NCBI RefSeq assembly: GCF_023703465.1
Contig: NZ_JAMQGP010000009.1
Coordinates: forward strand, 1 to 64,000
Direction: 5' to 3'
Source of the DNA: Echinimonas agarilytica
GTDB lineage: Bacteria; Pseudomonadota; Gammaproteobacteria; Enterobacterales; Neiellaceae
DNA length: 64,000 nucleotides
The position numbers and the translations under genes were made by a program. This document shows, in pieces, positions 22,402 to 32,400 of the stretch. How positions within the stretch are numbered: the stretch's first letter is position 1; every line of letters starts with the position of its first letter. Under the pieces are notes generated by a model. It had not been told where the DNA came from. It did not search any database and saw only the letters and a list, made by a program, of their open reading frames with translations.

Positions 22402-23756
22402 TAATTACTCTCATAGTTTGTGTTTAGCTGCTCTTCTTTGCTGATCAGCGGATATGCGAAAAGAAGTGCCAAAGATACTAAATTGAACAGTGCTGTGCCG
22501 CCAGACAATGCCAAGCGTAAAAGTGTGATGGTGTCATCTGATTGCGCGTGTGCCAAACTTGCATCGAAGCCACATAATTTGAGCAAGATTCCGCTGATAA
22601 TTAGTGATGCCAAAATGCTCAATAAGGTTGTTTGATTTTGCAAAGCCGCCACTTTACGCTCTGCCGAACGTGCTAGTCGAGCGGAGCTAACGCCTGCAAC
22701 ATCTGACAAAAGCATGGGAACAATAACGACCAGTGATACAAACGATGCTGCGCCCAATAAGGCATCAAATACAAGCCACAGTTGTTGGTTAGGCATGAAT
22801 ATGTACCATTTTCCAATTGAACCTATGAAACTAATGGCGTAAATCGTTTTCAAAATATCGATAGGTTTAAAGTGGTGTAAGAAGACTTTTACCACCGGAA
22901 CCATTGCGATACTTACCAATGCAAATGAGCTCGATAATACACCTTTCCAGAAAGAGCCTTGTTCAAGATCCTGACTGACATAGTAAACCAATACATAATA
23001 ATCTAAGCCCGAAAACGCGCTAACAAGACCAATCTTTGCGATTACCAGCAACAATAAAATACACAGTGCTAGTTTTTCAACTGAGTTAAAAGTTACGTGG
23101 TGCTGGTGTTGATGAGCTAGACGTTGCGGTACCGGAACATGGTGAGAAAGAAAGTGAATTGCAACCACTAAAAAACCTAAAATAACGATGAGCCCCAAAA
23201 TGCTACCAATCACTTTCATGCCCAATACTAGTGATCCCCAAAGGCTTAATTGAGCTAATGGAAAAAGCCAGTAGTAGACGAGAGCGCCACTTCGTTCGCA
23301 AAAGCCCAGCCACGAGAAAAAAGAGACTTTTTGCGGCACGCTTTGAGCAAATAGGTAGGTTTTTCCTTTGATATAAATGCTTAACAATGCCCCAGAAAAA
23401 TGAAATACAAGGCTGAGTGCAAACAATAGCCAAAGCATGTGTTCGCTGATGAATGTGGGTAACCACCAAATCAAACTAAAACTGACTCCACATACGACGG
23501 CAATACTGCTTAACACCCAATGTTCTGTGGTTGGGTTGCTTGGTAAAAAGTTCAACCAATGTTCGCAACGTTGATGGAGCAGGGCGACGATACCAATGGG
23601 CGCTGCCAGCGAAATACTTAAATGGACGGGGTCGTATGCCAAAGTCATTTGAAAAAAAGGAATGGCTAATGCAAACAGTGCCTGATTGACAAAAAAAAGT
23701 GCGATGTAGCCTAGCCCAATCGACGTTTTGCCAGTGATATATTCACTGTGAGTCAT
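22401..23756 (-). CDS. Twelve-segment sugar transporter (GPH/MFS type)
   Basis: This 451-residue integral membrane protein has about 12 hydrophobic segments. I start it at the ATG at 23754-23756 (MTHSEYITGKTSIGLGYIAL), which overlaps the LacI stop as ATGA. Family motifs are weak; the overall layout and the His-rich central loop (HQHQHHV) suggest the glycoside-pentoside-hexuronide:cation symporter branch of the MFS, but I am not certain. Translational coupling to two LacI regulators in an agar locus indicates import of an oligosaccharide or sugar from agar breakdown. Confidence 0.7.
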   Translation of the reverse strand: MTHSEYITGKTSIGLGYIALFFVNQALFALAIPFFQMTLAYDPVHLSISLAAPIGIVALLHQRCEHWLNFLPSNPTTEHWVLSSIAVVCGVSFSLIWWLPTFISEHMLWLLFALSLVFHFSGALLSIYIKGKTYLFAQSVPQKVSFFSWLGFCERSGALVYYWLFPLAQLSLWGSLVLGMKVIGSILGLIVILGFLVVAIHFLSHHVPVPQRLAHQHQHHVTFNSVEKLALCILLLLVIAKIGLVSAFSGLDYYVLVYYVSQDLEQGSFWKGVLSSSFALVSIAMVPVVKVFLHHFKPIDILKTIYAISFIGSIGKWYIFMPNQQLWLVFDALLGAASFVSLVVIVPMLLSDVAGVSSARLARSAERKVAALQNQTTLLSILASLIISGILLKLCGFDASLAHAQSDDTITLLRLALSGGTALFNLVSLALLFAYPLISKEEQLNTNYESN

Positions 23757-24757
23757 ACTCTGGCAACCGATTGCCGCTGCACAGCATAGGGCTTGTAGCA
23801 ATAACCATTGGCATTCAGTTGTGATTCGTTGGCTGAAATTAAAGACAACGAAAGGTCGGTTGCTTTTTGGGCCATCACATCAATCGGATACTTAATCGTC
23901 GTTAATTTTGGTGAGCAATAGTTCGCAATTAATACGTCATCAAAGCCGATCACTGACATGTCATTCGGTACAGAGTATTTAAGTGACGATAATTGCGCTA
24001 ACACGCCTGACGCGACCATGTCGTTGTAACACAGTACTGCCGTGTATTGTTTATCGCTTTTTAAAATACGGGTGAGCGCGTGTTGCCCACCTTTAAAATC
24101 AGGGCTGGCATGGTAAATGTCTTTTAACGACAAACGTTGCCCAAAACTGTCAAATGCACGTCGCACACCTTTCAGTCGCCTCGAGGAGTCGTGGGCTTTC
24201 TGACGCGCCATGACCACAGCGATGCTTTTGTGACCTTTGGTGAGAGCTTGTTTTGCAAGTAGTTCGCCACCAAGCTCGTTATCAAACCAAACACATCGGT
24301 GCTTAATCTGTTCTACATACTTATTGATGAGTACAAAGCCAGGATTGTTGTTAGCAAACTGGATTAAGTCGTGGTCGGGTAACACTTTGCTGTTGACCAC
24401 TAAGGCGGTGCATTGCTGCGCGATTAAACTTTCAATGGCGCTTTTTTCTTTGTTTGCATCTAACGATCCGGTACTGATCAATACTCGATAATTATGCTTC
24501 TTGGCTGTGGCTTCAATACTCGCTGCCATTTGTGCAAAAAATGGTTCCGACAACTCCGATATAACAACACCAATGGTTTTCACGTTTTGTCGAACCAAAG
24601 CTCGTGCACTTTCGTTCGGCCTAAAATCCAAGGCTTTAATTGCTTGTTCGATTTTGTGTCGAGTGGAGGAACGAACGGAAGCTGAATTGTTCAATACTCG
24701 GCTGACGGTGGCAGGGGATACTCCTGCTAATTTAGCGACATCTTTTATGGTTTTCAT
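23753..24757 (-). CDS. LacI-family transcriptional regulator (first gene)
   Basis: This 334-residue protein has the N-terminal LacI/GalR DNA-binding domain MKTIKDVAKLAGVSPATVSR, then VLNNSASVRSSTRHKIEQAI, and a standard effector domain (IGVVISELSEPFFAQMAASI, NDMSVIGFDDVLIANYCSPK). It heads the leftward operon LacI-transporter-LacI and is divergent from the sulfatase gene across about 620 bases containing the operator at 25258. A perfect palindrome CGTTGCAACG at 24794-24803 just upstream is a second candidate binding site, perhaps for autoregulation. Confidence 0.93.
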   Translation of the reverse strand: MKTIKDVAKLAGVSPATVSRVLNNSASVRSSTRHKIEQAIKALDFRPNESARALVRQNVKTIGVVISELSEPFFAQMAASIEATAKKHNYRVLISTGSLDANKEKSAIESLIAQQCTALVVNSKVLPDHDLIQFANNNPGFVLINKYVEQIKHRCVWFDNELGGELLAKQALTKGHKSIAVVMARQKAHDSSRRLKGVRRAFDSFGQRLSLKDIYHASPDFKGGQHALTRILKSDKQYTAVLCYNDMVASGVLAQLSSLKYSVPNDMSVIGFDDVLIANYCSPKLTTIKYPIDVMAQKATDLSLSLISANESQLNANGYCYKPYAVQRQSVARV

Positions 24758-25377
24758 TGTGTTACCGTGTTGTTGCCATTCTTGAATTAGAGTCGTTGCA
24801 ACGGAGTCTGGTCAGCGGTGATGTAGATTTCTATCGGCGGCAACATGAATAATGTTAAGTGCTTGAAGAGAAAAGCGCTAATCATATCGAATTTTAAGCT
24901 ATGCACTTGTGAGCTAGCGTACGCGTACTTAATAACGCTTCCCGGTGAATAGAACATGCCAGCGTCTCTCTAAACCAACTCGTATTTTTGTAAACAGTAC
25001 AGCATTGTTCTCACATCTAATTGCATCAATAGCGAACCTTAGCTTTTGTCTGAGTCACTTTCAATCATTAACAACTTTTGGTGACCAGGCATAATATGGG
25101 GTATGGCTAATAAAACTTTGTTTTAGGGTTCTTTTGAAGCTGCCGAATGTAAGGATTAAACAGTCAGACAAACCTAGTCGACAATGTATAAAACCGCTTA
25201 TTTGTATGACTTTTTTGGTCCTAGTTTTCCAATAATGACAGGTGTATGAAATTAAAATGAAAACGGTTGCCCTTCATTGGAAATGTTTTATATTAATAAA
25301 AGATTTGTAGCACTACTTGTCACCTCTATTGAGTCAGTGGTGGGGGCATCTAATATTTTGAGAGAAAAGAGTCAGCG
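24758..25377. promoter_or_regulatory. Divergent control region of LacI operon and sulfatase
   Basis: This region holds no gene. It holds the palindrome CGTTGCAACG (24794-24803) near the LacI start and the LacI-type operator with promoter near the sulfatase. Confidence 0.7.
25258..25294 (+). promoter_or_regulatory. LacI-type operator and promoter of the sulfatase gene
   Basis: The operator is TGAAAACGGTTGCC (25258-25271). The -35 box TTGCCC (25267-25272) overlaps it, and the -10 TATATT (25289-25294) follows after 16 bases. Binding would block polymerase, so repression until the sugar appears is the expected logic. Confidence 0.8.
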
Positions 25378-26934
25378 ATGAAAAATTTTAAGCGGCCAGC
25401 CTTGTCAGTATGTATTTTATCGTTACTGGTGGGCTGCTCTGGAGCGAGTGAGTATTCAAGTGAACCGTCTGTTAATCAAAGTTCGAAGCCAGCAAAACCT
25501 AATATCGTGATTTTTTACGTTGACGATATGGGATATGGCGATTTAAGTAGCTACGGTGCTACTCAGGTAACAACCCCAAACATCGACCAATTGGCAAATG
25601 ATGGAATTCGTTATACTGACGCTCACAGTCCGGCAGCCACTTGCACGCCTTCTCGGTATTCGTTGCTGACTGGTGAACTTGCTATTCGTAATAATGCCGC
25701 TATTTTGCCCGGCGATGCCCCTTTAATTATCAACCCAAGCAAGCCAACATTACCGCGTATGTTGGCATCACAAGGTTACACGACTGGAGTGGTCGGAAAG
25801 TGGCATTTGGGCTTGGGCCGAGGTGACGTAAATTGGAACGAAGCTGTGAAGCCTGGACCTTTGGAAATAGGTTTCGACTACAGTTTCTTATTGCCAGCCA
25901 CAGGCGATCGAGTTCCTACGGTTTATCTTGAGAATCATCACGTTGTAAACCTTGACCCCAGTGACCCGCTTTCTGTGAGCTATGTAGAGCGTATTGGAGA
26001 TCGCCCTTTAGGAACCGAACGTCCAGATTTGTTGAAACAAAAGGCCGACTTGCAGCACAGTGCCACGATCGTAAATGGCATCAGCCGAATTGGTTGGATG
26101 AAAGGTGGAAAATCAGCAGAGTGGGTTGATGAAGATTTCCACACGGTATTCACCGACAAAGCCATCGACTTCATCGACGACAACAAAAACAAGCCGTTTA
26201 TGTTGTTTTTCCCATTCCATGACATTCATGTGCCACGTTCGCCAAACGCCATGTTTGAAGGCAAAACTGGAATGGGGCCCCGCGGAGATGCAATTTTACA
26301 AGTGGATTGGATGACAGGGCGTATTGTTGATGCGCTAGAAGAGAAGGGGTTGCTTGAAAATACGCTGATTATTTTCTCAAGTGACAACGGGCCCGTGTTA
26401 GATGACGGTTATGCAGATCAAGCGGTTGAGCTTATTGGCAATCATAAACCAGCTGGCCCATTCGCTGATGGTAAATACAGTGCTCATGAAGGGGGTACAC
26501 GTGTGCCTATGATCACGTATTACAAAGGCAAGCAGCAAACAGGGATCAGCAATGCGTTAATCTCTCACATCGATCTATATGCGTCACTTGCAGATTTGGT
26601 TGGGTATGAATTGAACACTACCGAAGCGATTGACAGTGCAAATGTGTTACCCGCGTTGCTGGATGCCGATGCCGATGCGCGCGATGTTATGGTCGAAGAA
26701 GCCTTTACGTTAGCGTTGCGTGAAAATAGCTGGAAATACATTGCGCCATTTGAAGGCTCCACGCCAGGTTGGTTGGCGAATAAAGATGTGCGTGCGGGGC
26801 TGATGGCAGAACCACAACTTTACAACTTATCCACCGACATTAAAGAAACAAATAACCTAGCTTCACAATATCCTCAGCGTACCGAGAAAATGGCGGCTCA
26901 GTTGCAGAAAATTTTAGACCGTAAGCAACGATAG
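25378..26934 (+). CDS. Sulfatase lipoprotein (S1 family)
   Basis: This 518-residue protein has a lipoprotein signal with lipobox LLVG/C. The sulfatase body starts NIVIFYVDDMGYGDLSSYGA, with the metal-binding Asp pair, then TCTPSRYSLLTG. There the Cys of CTPSR is the residue converted to formylglycine. GVVGKWHLG and the later FSSDNGP metal-site motif are also present. It should cut sulfate esters from a galactan (agar or porphyran type), which must occur before or alongside glycoside hydrolysis. It faces the periplasm or cell surface. It is followed by the epimerase gene and controlled by the operator at 25258. A maturase is not in the window. Confidence 0.9.
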   Translation: MKNFKRPALSVCILSLLVGCSGASEYSSEPSVNQSSKPAKPNIVIFYVDDMGYGDLSSYGATQVTTPNIDQLANDGIRYTDAHSPAATCTPSRYSLLTGELAIRNNAAILPGDAPLIINPSKPTLPRMLASQGYTTGVVGKWHLGLGRGDVNWNEAVKPGPLEIGFDYSFLLPATGDRVPTVYLENHHVVNLDPSDPLSVSYVERIGDRPLGTERPDLLKQKADLQHSATIVNGISRIGWMKGGKSAEWVDEDFHTVFTDKAIDFIDDNKNKPFMLFFPFHDIHVPRSPNAMFEGKTGMGPRGDAILQVDWMTGRIVDALEEKGLLENTLIIFSSDNGPVLDDGYADQAVELIGNHKPAGPFADGKYSAHEGGTRVPMITYYKGKQQTGISNALISHIDLYASLADLVGYELNTTEAIDSANVLPALLDADADARDVMVEEAFTLALRENSWKYIAPFEGSTPGWLANKDVRAGLMAEPQLYNLSTDIKETNNLASQYPQRTEKMAAQLQKILDRKQR

Positions 26935-27124
26935 GAATCAAACACTTCACCGGTTCATGCGATGTGACTGCGGGCTTTGCCCAACACCTCGCTCATAGTT
27001 GCACCGCATGTAACCGACCTAAGTAAAAACAGTCAGCCACATGGTTTGTTGTGCGGTTGACAAACGGAACTTGCTTCAAGACATCGACACGATTGTCCAT
27101 CAAATCTATATAAGCGAAAGCAAA

Positions 27125-28249
27125 ATGAAAAAACTAAAAGTCATTATCAGCAGTGTAGCGATGCTTTTCGCGGCGGGTAGTGCCAATGCCCAGTCGTTAA
27201 CAGTGACTCAAGAGTCGTTTGGTACGCTCGAAAACGGCACGCCAATTAGTTTGTATAAACTGCAAAATAAAAATGGAATTCAAGCTAATATCACTAATTA
27301 TGGCGGTATTTTAGTGAACCTAATGACGCCAGACAAAGATGATAAGTTAGGTGATATTGTACTCGGATATGATGATTTAGAAGGGTTTGTGAATGATACA
27401 AGCTTTCAAGCACCGCTGATCGGCCGTTTTGGAAACCGTATTGCGAAAGGAAGGTTTGAACTGAATGGTAAGCAATACCAAGTTGCCACGAATAATAAAA
27501 CCAACCATTTACACGGCGGGGTAAAAGGTTTTGGTAAACAAGTATGGCATGCCAAACCATTTTCAACGCCAGAATCTGTAGGTGTTGCACTATCTCGCTT
27601 ATCGCACGATGGTGAGGAAGGTTATCCTGGAAATTTGAATGTATCAGCGGTGTATGAGTTATATAATGACAATCGTCTGACACTCACGTTCTCTGCAACG
27701 ACAGATGCCAGCACGCCTGTAAATTTAACGCAGCATGCGTATTACAATTTGAATTCAACGGGATCGATTCTTGATCATGAGTTGACCATTCCTGCATCTC
27801 AATTTACCGCGGTAGACAGCACATCGATTCCTTTAGGTGCGCATCAAAAGGTTAAAAACACGCCGTTTGATTTCACTAAAGCGAAGAAAATTGGTCAAGA
27901 TATTAATCAAAAGAATCAACAGTTGGGATATGGCAAAGGCTACGATCATAACTGGGTGCTAGACAAGCCATATGGAAAAATGGGATTGGCGGTGCGGGTT
28001 GAATCTAAAAGCAGTGGTCGGGTGATGGAAATTTACTCAGACCAACCCGGCCTGCAATTTTATTCAGGTAACTTCTTAGATGGCTCAACAGAAGGCAAAG
28101 ATGGGCGTAAATATCAACACCGAACGGCGATTGTATTGGAGCCACAACACTTTCCAGATTCACCTAATCAGCCCACGTATCCATCGACGATATTAGAGCC
28201 AGGTGAAACGTATAAGAATGTGATCGAATACCGCTTTTCAGTACGTTAA
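27125..28249 (+). CDS. galM: Exported aldose 1-epimerase (galactose mutarotase)
   Basis: This 374-residue protein starts at the ATG at 27125 (MKKLKVIISS); the upstream extension lacks a signal. The signal peptide ends GSANA. Mutarotase motifs are NRIAKGRFELNG, TNHLHGGVKGFG (active-site His), LTQHAYYNLN (second His), GYDHNWVL and VLEPQHFPDSPNQP (catalytic Glu). It interconverts alpha and beta forms of galactose or similar sugars outside the cytoplasm. It lies 190 bases after the sulfatase and probably shares its transcript. Confidence 0.92.
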   Translation: MKKLKVIISSVAMLFAAGSANAQSLTVTQESFGTLENGTPISLYKLQNKNGIQANITNYGGILVNLMTPDKDDKLGDIVLGYDDLEGFVNDTSFQAPLIGRFGNRIAKGRFELNGKQYQVATNNKTNHLHGGVKGFGKQVWHAKPFSTPESVGVALSRLSHDGEEGYPGNLNVSAVYELYNDNRLTLTFSATTDASTPVNLTQHAYYNLNSTGSILDHELTIPASQFTAVDSTSIPLGAHQKVKNTPFDFTKAKKIGQDINQKNQQLGYGKGYDHNWVLDKPYGKMGLAVRVESKSSGRVMEIYSDQPGLQFYSGNFLDGSTEGKDGRKYQHRTAIVLEPQHFPDSPNQPTYPSTILEPGETYKNVIEYRFSVR

Positions 28250-28270
28250 TACGGGTTTGATAATGCGATT

Positions 28271-28296
28271 GGGTAAGGCTCTATGCCTTGCCCGTT
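28271..28296 (+). terminator. Terminator after galM
   Basis: GGGTAAGGC - TCTAT - GCCTTGCCC followed by GTTTGAC. The stem is good but the T run short. It lies between converging genes. Confidence 0.6.
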
Positions 28297-28331
28297 TGAC
28301 GTATTTATATCCACATTTTTCACCCGTTTAA

Positions 28332-29303
28332 TTATACCGTATGGTCCTGCGCGTGAGAGAGTTCCAACCCAGCGGTGCGACAGAATCGTCGCCATTCATC
28401 CGGAAAATGATGATTGGTAATACCGTGTGTGGTGCCGTTGATATCAAGTGTCACTTGGTGTGCGAACAATAGATGATGCGATGTTTTGAGCATTGCTCTG
28501 TCATCATCGGTTATCTCATCTGATAAGCGCTTTAGAAAGAATTGTCCGTTATGCGCATAAATTTTGTCCCCCACGATTGGGTGGCCTAAATGTGCTAGGT
28601 GGGCTCTGAGTTGGTGTTTTCGTCCCGTGAGTAACTCGCACTCTATCAGCGAATAGCCTTGAACGCGGTGAATCACACGAAAGCGAGAGTGACTATACTT
28701 CCCCCGCTCACCGGCATCACAAACGTGCATTTGGCAACGAATGGGCGTATCTTTTCGAACCGCTAGGTCGCATTCTAATTCGCGTTGTTGCCACTCAGGT
28801 TCACCATGAACAACAGCTTGATAGACCTTTGCTTGCATGAGTTGCTTGAGTTTTGGTTGCCAGTGGGCTGCGGCATTTGCGGTCGTTGCTAACAAAATAA
28901 TGCCACTTGTCTCACGGTCTAACCGGTGTAGCAGATGTGCGTCTGGATATCCGCCATCGCGGGTTACAAGCTGGATCAAATTGTTGTAGATATTGCGAGT
29001 GGTTCTACTGACCGCAAGTGTTGCAGGTTTGTGCACAACGAGTATGTCGTTGTGTTGTTCAAGTACACACCAGTGGGTGTCTACGGTGTCTTCCTCATAG
29101 TTTGAAATACAAAAAGACAAGACATCAAATTGATTTAAAGTTGGGTTGTCATGAGCAGGGATCCCGTTCACAAGTACTGAATCTTGCGCGATAAATGCAC
29201 GCCATATGGAGGGCTGTAAAAACGGAAAAAGTTGACGTAAATAATCATACAAAGCGACGTCTTGCCCCTTTGCTGAAACCGTTTCTGTAAAATGTGCGTT
29301 CAT
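28332..29303 (-). CDS. RluA-family pseudouridine synthase
   Basis: This 323-residue protein starts at MNAHFTETVS, with AGAGG upstream. An S4-like N-terminal segment (LYDYLRQLFPFLQPSIWRAF) precedes the catalytic domain with LLHRLDRETSGIILLA, in which the Asp of HRLDRETSG is the catalytic residue. LLTGRKHQLRAHLAHLGHPI follows. It modifies uridines in rRNA or tRNA; which site is unclear. It has no link to agar use and seems to be a housekeeping gene caught between locus members. Confidence 0.88.
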   Translation of the reverse strand: MNAHFTETVSAKGQDVALYDYLRQLFPFLQPSIWRAFIAQDSVLVNGIPAHDNPTLNQFDVLSFCISNYEEDTVDTHWCVLEQHNDILVVHKPATLAVSRTTRNIYNNLIQLVTRDGGYPDAHLLHRLDRETSGIILLATTANAAAHWQPKLKQLMQAKVYQAVVHGEPEWQQRELECDLAVRKDTPIRCQMHVCDAGERGKYSHSRFRVIHRVQGYSLIECELLTGRKHQLRAHLAHLGHPIVGDKIYAHNGQFFLKRLSDEITDDDRAMLKTSHHLLFAHQVTLDINGTTHGITNHHFPDEWRRFCRTAGLELSHAQDHTV

Positions 29304-29404
29304 CGATACCTCTGCTTTCAAAGCTCAGTGTACCCGATCTTTATAGGCTTGAGGCGGCAGAACTAGGCCAAGTGTCTATTTCGACGTCAATTTGCCGGAA
29401 ACAT

Positions 29405-29434
29405 AAAAAAATGCTGCCCGGAGGCAGCATTTTG
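29405..29434 (-). terminator. Strong terminator of the agarase gene
   Basis: AAAATGCTGCC - TCCG - GGCAGCATTTT then TTTATG on the minus strand, 28 bases after the agarase stop codon. The A-rich far side may also let it work rightward. Confidence 0.92.
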
Positions 29435-29461
29435 GATGTGATAATTCATCTGTGATTGAAA

Positions 29462-32400
29462 TTATCGGTTGGGTGCGGTGCTGTAGTCCCATACCACTAA
29501 GTTTGCGACGGTAAGATCTCCATTGTGTTGGAAATCCACTTCGATCGTATTGTTCGTGCTGAGCACGCTTGTGGGGACAGGAATTTCCAATGTACCGAAG
29601 AAGCGGTTTGCATTTGAGATCGCAGGCCCTCGCCAGTCGATAGGTGCTTCAACTTGGATTCCATTGATGGTTAATGACTTGAGAGTCAAGAAACCGCCGG
29701 GCTTGTCATCTGCGTCAGAAAATAACGACACAGTCAAACGCAGCATGGCTTCAGCCGCACCTGAAGGTACGTTCACATTATTGACTTCAAGCGTTTGGGC
29801 TCCGCCGGTCACTGAAATACGATGAGGCACAGTACCTCCGCTGACGCTTTCACCAAAGTATTTAACTTCAGTCGAAGTCTCATTAATCGCAACATTTGAA
29901 CTGAGGCTATATCGCAATACGACGGTTGCATCAGCGGCAAGTGTGAGCGAGCTTGGCGCTTGTTTCATATGGTGGCGCTCTAGGAGTGTTTCCTCAACAC
30001 CTTCGAACCGCATTTGACGCATTTCAACGTTGGTAATGTTAGCGCCGCTTAACCCGAATACGTCGAGGTTAATCGTTGTGTCGTAGTTCTCGAGGTTATT
30101 GAGAATAACGAATACTTCATCACCGTCAACATATGAGTCTACTTGAACGTCTGCATCGGTTGAAATTGAATCAACACGCGTCCCATCTACGCCGGCCCAA
30201 AGTTCAAAGAACTTAATGTAAGACGACCATTGCCAGTCATCGTTATTTAAGCTTGATTCGAACATCATTGAGTAATGATAAGGCGTTGTACAATTAACGG
30301 TTGCGTCATAAGCACAGCCGCCAGGCAAGTATCCCCAGATTGGTTTGGCTGGCGTGAACGGCATTGATTTGACAACATAGTCAGGGCGTTCTAGGAATTG
30401 CATTAACATAGAGTTGAAAGCCTTGAGGTTTGCAATATCATAGCGTTCTTCGTGAGCGCGAGTATCCCAAGCACCTTGAACTGCCCCGTACTCTGATAGC
30501 ACAATCGGTTTACGGTTTTGTAAGCCGCCTCTATTGACGTCATCCCATTCCATCATGTCGAGCATGCCTTGAACATGGCTACCACGACGCACGCGCGTTG
30601 GTTGGCCTTGTTCGGCACCCGGCCAGTCGTATATGTGCACGGCATAGAAGTCCATGTTGTCGCCAGCTGCCGCCATGAATCCGCGCCACATAACATCCCA
30701 CTGGTACCATTCATCTGCACGCGTATCATCGACCGTTGTTGCCATTGCATTGCGGTAGAACTCACGGGCTTCGGCCTGTAATACGGCATCAGGGTTGATG
30801 ATCCATTGATCGTAAGCTGAATCGCTCAAGCGAGATAAGCCATCGGGAGAATGAAAGTCGTGTTGTCCCCATGTCATGCCACCAATCAGTGGCGCTTCAG
30901 AGCCGAGATGGTCTCGAATCGATTGCGCGACTAAGTTGTGGTATTCCCAAATTGCTTCTTGGTTGGTGACCATGAATTGCCCAGTTTTCATTTTCATGTC
31001 GGGTTCATTGATCACTTCCCAATATTTCGGCATGGGTTCGCCGACATGGCCATTATTTGAATTGGCATAGTAATGCTCTAAGTATTGGCCCATCCAAGCT
31101 GCGGATGTCTCAATGTTTTTGGGTTGCCAGCCAGTTGACGTCATGCCATTGGCGTTCCAGTTGAGTGTTGGGTAAGTGGGGTGTGGGTTGGTACCGGCAA
31201 TGAGTTCTGTTGAAGACTCATCAAAACGAGTATATAGCTCAGTATTCGCATAAGCCTCGCGCAACACTTTACCGCGATCTTCCATCCAATTTAGATCTGG
31301 CCAGTTTGGTTTGTTGGGGTCTTCTGCTGTTTCTGCAAATTTCCAAGTCGCAGACCCGTTGTCACGTCCTAAGTGAACATCAAGGGTATTAAGCACGTAG
31401 TTCAAACGGTCAGTGTGACCTATCCAGTCACGTTCATGAATTGCGCTATGCATTGTAATGTGTCGGCTACGACCAAAATCCGACACGCCGTTAACGCTGT
31501 GTTTCATGTTGGCATTCACAACCACATCCACGGAGTGAATATTGTTTGCTTGAGCCGCAGAGCACCCTTTGGCGTTTGCAAATGCACCCAAGGGTGTTGA
31601 GCCACAGATATCTGCGCTGTTTTGTACCCCGTCATTATCTGAATCGGCAGTGACAGTACACCCATTGGACGACACATTTTCGCCGTAGGGGGTGTCGCAC
31701 TGATCGAGATCGTTGATAACACCGTCAAAGTCATCATCATCACCCCCACTGCTTTTACAGCCTAGGGTGTCTACAAATGAACCTACAGGTGTATTGGCAC
31801 ATTGGTCTATTTTGTCGTTGATACCGTCTTCATCGGTATCGAGTTGCGATGGTGCACAGCCAACCGAGTTAACATTTTCGTCGCTCGGAGAGCTTGGACA
31901 TTGGTCGTTGATGTCGGAAACTCCGTCTGAATCTCCGTCAATGTTAAGGTCCGCATTACCCAAACGCGTAAAACTAATGTTGTCGATATTGAATTGGAAG
32001 TCCGCCGAGCCTGCACCGTAGATACGAATGGTGTTGTTGCCGGAGAATATATTGAATTGGCCACTGCCTTGTTGCGTGTAGAAACTATCCCAGTCACCAC
32101 CTTGGCTTGTGATTGGGGTAATGTTCTTGAGCGCCAAAGTTCCAGTATGATCGGTGATCATGAGCCCCGCAGCAACATTTTCAGTGACGCCTGTTGCTAC
32201 ACGGTAAGCTACTGAATACAAGCCATCTTGGGGCAGATCTACGTAGAATTCTAAGTAGTCACCACTGTTGAAGTAATTCACAGCTGTACCGTTATCAATG
32301 GAATAGACTTCGACTTCTCCGCCATTTGCTTGATAGGCTTCCGCTTCGAGTACAAAGCTCCCTTCCACCGGCGAACCACCGCCAGTATCACCGCCAGTAT

